Assembly (NCBI GenBank): GCA_017424205.1
Contig: JAFPAS010000119.1
Coordinates: forward strand, 1 to 6,740
Direction: 5' to 3'
Length of the DNA: 6,740 nucleotides
Origin: Prevotella sp.
GTDB taxonomy: Bacteria > Bacteroidota > Bacteroidia > Bacteroidales > Bacteroidaceae
Made by a program: the position numbers and the translations under genes. The notes under the pieces are model-generated. The model was not told where the DNA came from, made no database searches, and worked only from the letters and a program-made list of their open reading frames with translations. Below, in pieces: positions 1 through 6,314 of the stretch. Numbering within the stretch: the first letter of the stretch is position 1; each line of letters starts with the position of its first letter.

Positions 1-481
1 AGGTATCACGATTAAACAGCAACTGTCCATTATGAATTTTCCATAAAGTATACGGATTTGTTTCACTCTTTACCGAAGAGATGACATCACCTCCATCGAC
101 AATTTCAAAATTACGGTCAATACTTGTCCATTTGCCCTGCAATGTATTAAGATTGATAACATTCGTGGCAACTGTTTCTCCATTCATCTCAACAGAAGTT
201 ACTGCCATTCTGTCACCCGCGAACATACCGCCTTTTACAACATTTTCTATATTATCATCCTGATTAATTGAAAATGATAATTCTTTTTTGTCATCCGTGA
301 CTATTGTAAGCACGTGCATAGATGTCGTTTCAGAGCAGACTCCATAGACCGTTGAGTCTGGTATTGAACTGTCAATAGTATCGTTATCATGCTGAGTCTC
401 TGTTGTTTTTCTTTCCTCACATGATGTAAATATCATAGTGCAGAAAATCAACAAGAGCGCTATATAGTTAAGTTTTTTCAT
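1..481 (-). CDS. Small lipoprotein with lipocalin-like motif (3' end outside window)
   Basis: An open frame of 160 codons reads leftwards from an ATG at 481-479 and has no stop before the window edge, so the C-terminus is missing. The N-terminus is a lipoprotein signal peptide: MKK, a hydrophobic stretch (about residues 5-19), then a lipobox ending FTSC with Cys21 as the lipidation site. Cys21 is followed by Glu-Glu-Arg-Lys, acidic residues that in Bacteroidetes can act as a surface-export signal. Residues 22-45 are polar and linker-like. Later come LQGKW (114-118) and LWKIHNGQLLF near the visible end, a pattern resembling lipocalin-like lipoproteins of Bacteroidales, where an early G-x-W opens the beta-barrel. 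No ligand or function can be assigned. The start lies 10 bases after the mazG stop, so the two genes are probably co-transcribed. The leader has no clear Shine-Dalgarno sequence. The lipoprotein call is firm; the lipocalin-like label is tentative. Confidence 0.8.
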   Translation of the reverse strand, partial: MKKLNYIALLLIFCTMIFTSCEERKTTETQHDNDTIDSSIPDSTVYGVCSETTSMHVLTIVTDDKKELSFSINQDDNIENVVKGGMFAGDRMAVTSVEMNGETVATNVINLNTLQGKWTSIDRNFEIVDGGDVISSVKSETNPYTLWKIHNGQLLFNRDT

Positions 482-491
482 AGTTGTGAAT

Positions 492-1274
492 TTATAATAA
501 ATGTTTCGCCTCATTCCACAGGATATCCATTTCCTTAAGAGACATATCATCCAACGATTTGCCATTGGCTTTCGCCGTTTGTTCAATATATCCAAATCGT
601 TTCATAAATTTCTGATTAGTAAGCTCAAGCGCTGTGTCAGGGTTTAGTTTATATAGACGTGCTGCATTTACGATGGCAAAGATAAAATCGCCTAATTCCT
701 CCAATGCTCGCTCTTTATCTCCTTTGTCCATCTCTGCCTTCAACTCTTCAATTTCCTCGTAAACCTTTATCCAGACATCTTCACGCTTATCCCAGTCAAA
801 TCCCACATTACGCGCTTTATCTTGTATTCTGTAAGCCTTGATGAGCGATGGTAAAGATGCTGGCACGCCAGAGAGAACTGTTTTATTTCCATCCTTTTCA
901 TTTTGCTTTACTTTCTCCCACAATTTGCTTACGTCATCACTTGTATTGACCCTTATGTCTCCATATATGTGCGGATGCCTATATATAAGTTTATCGGCCT
1001 CTGCATTACAAATATCTGCTATATCGAACTTACCTTGTTCAGAGCCTATTATGCTGTAAAAGATAACATGCTCCAACACATCACCTAATTCTTTGCATAT
1101 ATCTTTACTGTCATCACGCATTATTGCGTCGCAGAGTTCATACGCCTCTTCTATGGTGTGCGGTCGTAGTGACTCGTTGGTTTGTTTTCTATCCCATGGA
1201 CACTTCTCCCGCAAATCATCAAGGACGTCCAGCAAACGTCCAAAAGCTTCTAATTTTTCTTCCTTTGTATGCAT
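492..1274 (-). CDS. mazG: MazG, nucleoside triphosphate pyrophosphohydrolase
   Basis: MazG hydrolyses (d)NTPs to the monophosphate and pyrophosphate in the cytoplasm, cleaning nucleotide pools; in E. coli it also affects (p)ppGpp levels. The 260-residue product is close to the length of E. coli MazG (about 263) and shows the same tandem all-alpha domains. Domain 1 has the family signature LREKCPWDRKQT (21-32) and the metal-binding pattern E42-E43-x-x-E46 with E62-x-x-D65 (ELGD). Domain 2 has the linker signature NVGFDW (156-161), then E173-E174-x-x-E177 with E193-x-x-D196 (ELGD), and ends in the usual KFMKRFGYIE segment. Both acidic sets are intact, so an active enzyme is expected; in E. coli the C-terminal domain carries most of the activity. 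The ATG at 1274 gives the standard N-terminus. The gene diverges from valS and is followed closely by a lipoprotein gene. Identification is secure from the motifs. Confidence 0.96.
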   Translation of the reverse strand: MHTKEEKLEAFGRLLDVLDDLREKCPWDRKQTNESLRPHTIEEAYELCDAIMRDDSKDICKELGDVLEHVIFYSIIGSEQGKFDIADICNAEADKLIYRHPHIYGDIRVNTSDDVSKLWEKVKQNEKDGNKTVLSGVPASLPSLIKAYRIQDKARNVGFDWDKREDVWIKVYEEIEELKAEMDKGDKERALEELGDFIFAIVNAARLYKLNPDTALELTNQKFMKRFGYIEQTAKANGKSLDDMSLKEMDILWNEAKHLL

Positions 1275-1292
1275 TTTAAGTCATTTATAGTG

Positions 1293-1300
1293 CAAAAGTA
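1293..1300 (-). promoter_or_regulatory. Candidate -7 promoter element for mazG
   Basis: On the minus strand this reads TACTTTTG, an exact match to the Bacteroidetes primary-sigma -7 consensus TAnnTTTG, and it continues as TTTTGCAC. It lies 18 bases upstream of the mazG ATG, which would give a very short leader of roughly 10 bases. I could not find a good -33 TTG at the usual 19-21 base spacing, so this is a half-supported promoter. Confidence 0.5.
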
Positions 1301-1314
1301 CAAATTAATTTGTA
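1299..1314. promoter_or_regulatory. Perfect 16-bp palindrome in the mazG/valS divergent promoter region
   Basis: TACAAATTAATTTGTA is identical to its own reverse complement over all 16 bases, and the symmetry ends at both flanks. It overlaps two bases of the mazG -7 box and lies just upstream of the candidate -33 element for valS, where a dimeric regulator could influence both genes. No regulator is known to me for this site. Chance palindromes are easier in A/T-rich DNA, so an operator role is only inferred. Confidence 0.4.
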
Positions 1315-1319
1315 TATTC

Positions 1320-1352
1320 TTGTCGCATTATAAATAAAAATATGTAATTTTG
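1320..1352 (+). promoter_or_regulatory. Candidate promoter of valS (Bacteroidetes type)
   Basis: TAATTTTG at 1345-1352 matches the Bacteroidetes -7 consensus TAnnTTTG exactly. A TTG at 1320-1322 is a candidate -33 element with a 22-base gap, slightly longer than the usual 19-21. Transcription would begin around 1358-1360, giving a leader of about 25 A/T-rich bases before the valS ATG. No Shine-Dalgarno sequence is visible in that leader, as is normal in this phylum. Confidence 0.6.
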
Positions 1353-1383
1353 CACAGAAAATTATAAAATACATCATATACAA

Positions 1384-4104
1384 ATGGAATTAGCTAAGAA
1401 TTATTCACCGAAAGAGGTTGAATCGAAATGGTATGAATACTGGAATGCTCACAAACTTTTTTCAAGTAAGCCTGACAGCAGAGAGCCATACACGATAGTA
1501 ATCCCTCCACCAAACGTAACTGGTGTGCTCCATATGGGCCACATGCTCAATAATACAATTCAAGACATTCTGATAAGAAAGGCACGTCTTGACGGCAAAA
1601 ACGCATGTTGGGTTCCTGGTACCGACCATGCATCTATCGCTACAGAAGCTAAGGTTGTAAATAAGCTATCACAACAGGGCATAAAGAAGTCTGATCTTAC
1701 ACGAGAGGAATTCCTGAAGCATGCGTGGGAGTGGACCGAAGAACATGGAGGCATCATCCTCAAGCAGTTAAGAAGATTAGGTGCCTCATGCGACTGGGAT
1801 CGCACGGCATTCACCATGGATGAGAAACGTTCAGAGTCAGTACTGAAAGTATTTGTTGATCTCTATGAAAAAGGATACATCTACCGTGGCCTGCGAATGG
1901 TAAACTGGGACCCTAAAGCCCAGACTGTTCTCTCAACTGAAGAGGTCATTTACCGTGAGGAAAAATCAAAGCTTTTCCATCTTAAGTATTACGTTGCTGA
2001 TGCTGACGTCAACCCTGTTATATTGACAGGAGACGAAGAGGAGGTTTGTCATAAGGACGACAAGGGATATTATGCTATAGTTGCAACAACACGTCCAGAA
2101 ACCATCATGGGTGATACCGCTATGTGTATAAACCCTAAAGACCCGAAAAACCAGTGGCTCAAGGGTCATAAGGTTATCGTTCCGCTCGTAAACAGAGTAG
2201 TACCTGTAATCGAAGACAGATATGTCGATATTGAGTTCGGAACAGGCTGTCTTAAAGTAACACCAGCCCACGATATCAACGACTACCAGCTTGGCAAGAC
2301 ACACAATCTTGAAACAATTGATATCTTCAATCCTGACGGCACATTGTCTGAAGCTGCAGTTCTATATGTAGGTCAAGACCGTATGGATGTGAGAAAGCAA
2401 ATTGCGAAAGACTTAGAGTCTGCCGGACTTCTCGACCATATTGAAGATTATGTCAACAAAGTAGGATATTCAGAACGCAATCAGGATACTGCGGTTGAGC
2501 CACGTCTGTGCAAGCAGTGGTTCCTCTCTATGCAGCATATGGCAGATATCGCACTTCCGCCAGTACTAAATGGAGAACTGAAGTTTTATCCGCAGAAATA
2601 TGTCACCACCTACAAGAACTGGTTGGAGAACATCCAGGACTGGTGTATCTCACGCCAGCTATGGTGGGGACACCGCATCCCTGCATATTTCTTGCCTGAG
2701 ACAGAAGACGGTGAAGAACGTTTCGTTGTTGCACTGACAAAGGAAGAAGCCGTTGCTAAGGCGAAAGCTATTGATAACAGCATAACAGCGGATCAGGTTA
2801 TTCAGGACGAAGATGCTCTTGACACCTGGTTCTCATCATGGCTATGGCCAATATCGCTATTCGATGGAATCACAAATCCGGGCAACGAAGAGATAAGCTA
2901 CTACTACCCTACAGCCGACCTCGTTACTGGTCCAGATATCATATTCTTCTGGGTAGCACGTATGATTATGGCTGGATGCGAATATCAGAAAGAGATACCA
3001 TTCCGCAACGTCTATTTTACAGGCATCGTACGCGACAAGCTTGGCAGGAAAATGTCAAAGTCTCTCGGCAACTCACCTGACCCGCTGCAGCTTATTGACA
3101 AGTATGGCGCTGATGGTGTGCGTATGGGTATGATGCTGGCAGCTCCTGCCGGAAATGACATTCTCTATGATGATGCACTCTGTGCACAGGGTATGAATTT
3201 CTGTAACAAGATGTGGAACGCATTCCGCCTTGTCAAAGGCTGGGAAGTAGCAGAAATGCCACAACCTGCTGCTAATGCCAAGAGCGTGACATGGATGCTG
3301 GCAAAGATAAAGGAAGTCTACACAGAGATAAACGACCATTTCTCAAAATACAGACTCAACGATGCCCTTATGGCAGCATTTAAGCTTTTCACTGACGAAT
3401 TCTCAGGATGGTATCTTGAAATGATTAAGCCTGCATATCAGGCTCCTATCGACGCAGCGACATATAAGGACACACTGAATATTTTCGACCAGTTGCTCCA
3501 TATCATACATCCGTTCATGCCGTTCATCACCGAAGAGCTATGGCAGCATATTGCTGAGCGCAAAGAGGGCGAGTCACTTATGGTCAGCGAATTCCAATTA
3601 ACACAACCTGACGAAGAAGAACAACAGCTCATCAAACTATTTGAAGATGCCAAGCAGGTTATTTCAGGAGTGCGCGGTGTAAGACAGACAAAGAACATAT
3701 CTCCTCGTGAACCGCTTGCACTTGAGGTTATAGCAGCCAACGAAACAGGATGCGATGTAACAAAACACGCAGAACTGAATACTATCATTACAAAAATGGC
3801 AGTTATCTCAGGCGTATCATATGTATCACAAAAGAGCGAAGGCACATCGTCGTTCCTTATAGGCACACAAGAGTATGCTATTCCTCTCGGCGATCTTATT
3901 GATACAGAGGCAGAACTCAGCAAGGCGCAGGCAGAACTCAAGCATCTTGAGGGCTTCCTCATCGGAATACAGAAAAAACTCAGCAACGAGCGCTTTGTCA
4001 GCAACGCCCCAGAACAGGTTGTCGCTCTCGAACGTAAGAAAGAGTCTGACACAATAGAGAAGATTACAGCACTCAAAGAGACAATAGCTAATCTTACGAA
4101 ATAA
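1384..4104 (+). CDS. valS: Valyl-tRNA synthetase
   Basis: ValRS charges tRNA-Val with valine in the cytoplasm and removes mis-attached threonine. The 906-residue product has the class I order of parts. The HIGH-type motif HMGH (50-53) follows PPPNVTG. The CP1 editing domain contains ATTRPET (234-240) and PAHDxxDY with His296/Asp297. The catalytic core then resumes with [14 protein letters not shown] (420-433), DTWFSS (480-485) and GPDIIFFW (from 516). The KMSKS loop is at 556-560, followed by LGNSPDP. An alpha-helical anticodon-binding domain (roughly 620-780) precedes the C-terminal coiled coil (about 835-906), which is rich in Leu, Glu and Lys and is typical of ValRS. The protein seems slightly long for bacterial ValRS; a polar insert around residues 203-230, before ATTRPET, may account for this. 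The gene has its own promoter region and a strong terminator, so it is probably a single-gene unit. Identification is secure. Confidence 0.98.
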   Translation: MELAKNYSPKEVESKWYEYWNAHKLFSSKPDSREPYTIVIPPPNVTGVLHMGHMLNNTIQDILIRKARLDGKNACWVPGTDHASIATEAKVVNKLSQQGIKKSDLTREEFLKHAWEWTEEHGGIILKQLRRLGASCDWDRTAFTMDEKRSESVLKVFVDLYEKGYIYRGLRMVNWDPKAQTVLSTEEVIYREEKSKLFHLKYYVADADVNPVILTGDEEEVCHKDDKGYYAIVATTRPETIMGDTAMCINPKDPKNQWLKGHKVIVPLVNRVVPVIEDRYVDIEFGTGCLKVTPAHDINDYQLGKTHNLETIDIFNPDGTLSEAAVLYVGQDRMDVRKQIAKDLESAGLLDHIEDYVNKVGYSERNQDTAVEPRLCKQWFLSMQHMADIALPPVLNGELKFYPQKYVTTYKNWLENIQDWCISRQLWWGHRIPAYFLPETEDGEERFVVALTKEEAVAKAKAIDNSITADQVIQDEDALDTWFSSWLWPISLFDGITNPGNEEISYYYPTADLVTGPDIIFFWVARMIMAGCEYQKEIPFRNVYFTGIVRDKLGRKMSKSLGNSPDPLQLIDKYGADGVRMGMMLAAPAGNDILYDDALCAQGMNFCNKMWNAFRLVKGWEVAEMPQPAANAKSVTWMLAKIKEVYTEINDHFSKYRLNDALMAAFKLFTDEFSGWYLEMIKPAYQAPIDAATYKDTLNIFDQLLHIIHPFMPFITEELWQHIAERKEGESLMVSEFQLTQPDEEEQQLIKLFEDAKQVISGVRGVRQTKNISPREPLALEVIAANETGCDVTKHAELNTIITKMAVISGVSYVSQKSEGTSSFLIGTQEYAIPLGDLIDTEAELSKAQAELKHLEGFLIGIQKKLSNERFVSNAPEQVVALERKKESDTIEKITALKETIANLTK

Positions 4105-4123
4105 AAACAATAAACTATAAATG

Positions 4124-4162
4124 AGAGAGGCTGTTAATCAACGGCCTCTCTTTTATATTTTT
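4124..4162 (+). terminator. Intrinsic terminator of valS
   Basis: A 12-bp stem can form between 4124-4135 (AGAGAGGCTGTT) and 4140-4151 (AACGGCCTCTCT), with one G-T wobble and a 4-base AATC loop. It is followed at once by a T-rich run (TTTTATATTTTT). It begins 20 bases after the valS stop codon, and the next gene starts about 60 bases further on. This is a strong rho-independent terminator. The 58-base stretch between it and the next start shows no clear -7 box. Confidence 0.92.
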
Positions 4163-4220
4163 CATATAGAGAGTTACTATTCATACACACACTCAATATA
4201 ACCCATTCAGAGAAAACATC

Positions 4221-5384
4221 ATGAAAAAAAATCTCATTTCATGCATCTCCCTATTGCTTCTAACCACAGCAGCCATACTTGCCGTGTCCTGTAAAGAGCA
4301 TAACGACGATACCAGCAAGGCTGCTGAGACTGTGATTATGTTCTTCCCTTACAGCAGTTTAGAATCATCCATCACAAAAAATATCGATGCATTCAAGAAG
4401 GCCATTGTCTCACGAGGCGGTTTAGGCAGAAGTCGTATTGTCGTTTTCCAGACCATTTCAAATGGAAATGCACGCATGTATGAGATAAAATACGATAATG
4501 GCATATGCACTGATCATATCATCGAAGCAGACATGAGCATAACCTTCGAAAGTAACGACCAGCAACAGGTAACGTCTGACATACAACGCATACTATCGAT
4601 TGTAAAGCAGCATGCAGAGGCCGAGAACTACTCGCTTATCAGCGGATGCCATGGTAATGCATGGCTGCCTGCAGGCACATATAATCTTAATGAACTTAAC
4701 TCACGCGCATTCGGCACATCTACAACAAACTACCAGATAGATAATTCCTCTGTTGTTACAGCACTCCTTAACGAGGGAATGCATCTCCGCTACATCCTTT
4801 TCGATGCATGCTTCATGTCAAACATCGAGACAATATTTGAATATCAGGAAGTCTGCGACTATTACATTTCATCGCCTACGGAAATTCTTGCATACGGAAT
4901 GCCGTACGATGTAATGGGCGATGCCCTGCTGAAACATAATTACGACGAGGCAGCAAAGAAATATCATGAATTTTATTCTGCCACATCTACCCCATACGCC
5001 ACAATATCTGTAGTCGACTGCCGCCACATCAGCGATATGGTTAACGTGATGAACAGAATATATGAGTCTGCCGATGTTCTCACAGACGTCAGCACTCTGC
5101 AACCGATGGAAGGAATGAAACCTACTGTATTCTTCGATTTTGCAGACTACGTCAATACATTATGCACCGACGACGCCCTGCGTAACGAATTCAACAGCAC
5201 ATTGCAGGCTCTTGTGCCATATAAATACCATACTCCAAGTTTCTACAGCGTCTTTAATAAAAAATTCATTGCAGTAAATTCTTACTGCGGCCTCAACACA
5301 TCTGAACCCACACAACATCCGGCATTACTTGAAGCCATTCGCCAGACACCATGGCATATTGCAACGCGAGGTGGTAGCAGATAA
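4221..5384 (+). CDS. Clostripain-family (C11) cysteine peptidase, lipoprotein
   Basis: This is a predicted envelope-anchored endopeptidase of clan CD, the clan that contains clostripain, gingipains, legumain and caspases. The 387-residue product starts with a lipoprotein signal peptide (MKK, hydrophobic residues about 9-22) and the lipobox AVSC with Cys24, followed by Lys-Glu-His-Asn-Asp-Asp. The catalytic pair is recognisable: His144 in SGCHGNAW (family form usually HGSGW) and Cys197 in ILFDACFM, followed by the family block SPTEI and GMPYD (218-230). The likely caspase-like core spans about 35-290, and the tail TPWHIAT (376-382) resembles the end of full-length Bacteroidales relatives. Family members usually cleave after Arg or Lys, and several are self-processed between the catalytic His and Cys; here Arg163 and Arg190 lie in that interval. 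No physiological substrate can be read from the sequence. It follows the valS terminator and probably heads a unit with the next gene. The family call is firm; activity is inferred from the intact dyad. Confidence 0.9.
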   Translation: MKKNLISCISLLLLTTAAILAVSCKEHNDDTSKAAETVIMFFPYSSLESSITKNIDAFKKAIVSRGGLGRSRIVVFQTISNGNARMYEIKYDNGICTDHIIEADMSITFESNDQQQVTSDIQRILSIVKQHAEAENYSLISGCHGNAWLPAGTYNLNELNSRAFGTSTTNYQIDNSSVVTALLNEGMHLRYILFDACFMSNIETIFEYQEVCDYYISSPTEILAYGMPYDVMGDALLKHNYDEAAKKYHEFYSATSTPYATISVVDCRHISDMVNVMNRIYESADVLTDVSTLQPMEGMKPTVFFDFADYVNTLCTDDALRNEFNSTLQALVPYKYHTPSFYSVFNKKFIAVNSYCGLNTSEPTQHPALLEAIRQTPWHIATRGGSR

Positions 5385-5440
5385 ACAGTCTGTCTACTGT
5401 CCTTCCATAAAAAACATAACACTTACTGCTATATACCCCA

Positions 5441-6127
5441 ATGACGGAAAAAACTCTCACATACGACGAGCTACATATCAACATTTCAGACATATATGCG
5501 CAGATGGGCTACGGCGATACCATGCCCAGCCAGGATGTAGTAAAGGCTGTTGCAGATATGACAAACGAAATTCGGACATGGCTGAAGGCACGTTTTGTGT
5601 TCTGCACAGCTTACGGAACAGCAGATACGGCAAACTCTGAAGTTGCGCTATGCATCGGAGGAGAGCACATACGTTTTTCATGTTCGCCCATCATAACACG
5701 CCAACTCAATAAGGCACATGCATACGCTGTATTTATAGCTACAGCAGGAACAGAATATCAGGATTTCATCGAGCGATGCGCCAACGATATGTTTCTGACA
5801 TTTATTGCTGATGCCATAGGCTCTGTCATAGCCGAAGCATGCGGCGACCGAATGGAGGAAATTCTGCAGACACAGATTGACAAACTAAAGTGGAAGCGCA
5901 CTAATCGTTTCTCCCCAGGATATTGTGGCTGGCATGTCAGCGAACAGCAAAAACTATTCCCTATCTTCCACGGACAAACAGCAGGTGTCCGCCTTACCGA
6001 CTCTTCTCTGATGATGCCCATCAAGTCCATATCTGGCATCATCGGCCTGGGCCCTGACGTAAGATATATGCAGTACACATGTGGAATATGCACACAGCAA
6101 AACTGCTACAAACGCAGGAAGCGCTAA
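5441..6127 (+). CDS. Stand-alone B12-dependent methionine synthase reactivation-domain protein
   Basis: The 228-residue product resembles the C-terminal activation domain of cobalamin-dependent methionine synthase (MetH), which binds S-adenosylmethionine and helps re-methylate cob(II)alamin after oxidative inactivation. The key block is RFSPGY (156-161), followed by CGWHVSEQQKLF, corresponding to the RPxxGYPACPDH region of MetH. Downstream, LTDSSLMMPIKSISG (185-199) matches the LTES-AM-P-xSVSG segment. Only this domain is present: there is no homocysteine, folate or cobalamin-binding module. Thermotoga has a comparable free-standing reactivation protein that works with a shorter MetH, so a partner MetH lacking this domain is likely elsewhere in this genome. 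The C-terminus is unusual: Cys214-x2-Cys217-x4-Cys222 followed by the basic tail YKRRKR. No signal peptide is evident, so it should be cytoplasmic. It begins 56 bases after the peptidase stop with no terminator between them, which suggests co-transcription. The domain call is good; the exact partner is inferred and could be another corrinoid enzyme. Confidence 0.82.
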   Translation: MTEKTLTYDELHINISDIYAQMGYGDTMPSQDVVKAVADMTNEIRTWLKARFVFCTAYGTADTANSEVALCIGGEHIRFSCSPIITRQLNKAHAYAVFIATAGTEYQDFIERCANDMFLTFIADAIGSVIAEACGDRMEEILQTQIDKLKWKRTNRFSPGYCGWHVSEQQKLFPIFHGQTAGVRLTDSSLMMPIKSISGIIGLGPDVRYMQYTCGICTQQNCYKRRKR

Positions 6128-6132
6128 GGGGT

Positions 6133-6282
6133 TTAAGGGTTAAATGTTAAGGGGGTAAAGGTCGTCTTTGTCGTTAAAAGAAAGTTTTAAATGTTTTACT
6201 CGTTTTGGTTATAAATAATTAACGTATAATTCCCGACAATTCACGTTAAACATTAACCATTAAACGTTAAACATTGTCGTTA
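6133..6282 (+). repeat. Two heptad-phased TTAA arrays, each ending in TTGTCGTTA
   Basis: The 187-base gap before hemW is mostly repetitive. TTAA occurs at 6133, 6140 and 6147, and again at 6246, 6253, 6260 and 6267, always 7 bases apart. Each array is followed by the same 9-mer TTGTCGTTA (6168-6176 and 6274-6282). Aligned with an offset of 106 bases, 6140-6176 and 6246-6282 keep the same phase over 37 positions, with 23 identities by hand count. The second array also contains an exact 12-base direct repeat, ACGTTAAACATT, at 6243-6254 and 6264-6275, 21 bases apart. The arrays could be a diverged duplication, slippage-prone heptamer repeats or regulator binding sites. The rest of the gap is A/T-rich and shows no terminator hairpin. 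Confidence 0.7.
6204..6230 (+). promoter_or_regulatory. Weak candidate promoter for hemW
   Basis: TTTG at 6204-6207 and TATAAT at 6225-6230 are separated by 17 bases, between the two repeat arrays. The -7 half matches TAnnTTTG poorly (TATAATTC) and the spacing is shorter than the Bacteroidetes norm. It would give a leader of roughly 80 bases containing the second TTAA array. It is listed only as the best candidate seen. Confidence 0.2.
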
Positions 6283-6314
6283 TCGTCCTCGTTGACGTTA
6301 ATTAATTCATTAAA

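Noticed and set aside
81..263. Short plus-strand open frame over the left lipoprotein
   Set aside because: It lies opposite a well-supported lipoprotein with a signal peptide; the composition fits an antisense shadow.
1560..2304. Two minus-strand open frames inside valS
   Set aside because: Both are shadows of the editing and catalytic domains, with no recognisable motifs.
3438..4076. Long open frame (212 codons) on the minus strand inside valS
   Set aside because: It is antisense to the conserved C-terminal half of valS, is Ser/Cys-rich in the way expected from reversed codons, matches no family I recognise and has no promoter or leader of its own.
5386..5401. Short inverted repeat ACAGT...ACTGT after the peptidase gene
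   Set aside because: It has only a 5-bp stem and no T-run after it, so it is not a credible terminator.
5758..6093. Minus-strand open frame over the B12 reactivation gene
   Set aside because: It is antisense to the conserved RFSPGY and LTDSS regions and has no family resemblance.
6128..6161. G-runs (GGGG, GGG, GGGGG, GG) as a possible G-quadruplex after the reactivation gene
   Set aside because: Only three runs have three or more G, and one loop is 11 bases. At best a weak two-layer quadruplex could form, and the runs are better explained by the TTAA-heptad repeat.
6128..6314. CRISPR array or attachment site in the repetitive gap before hemW
   Set aside because: The repeat units are 7-12 bases, degenerate and without unique spacers; no cas, integrase or tRNA gene is nearby.
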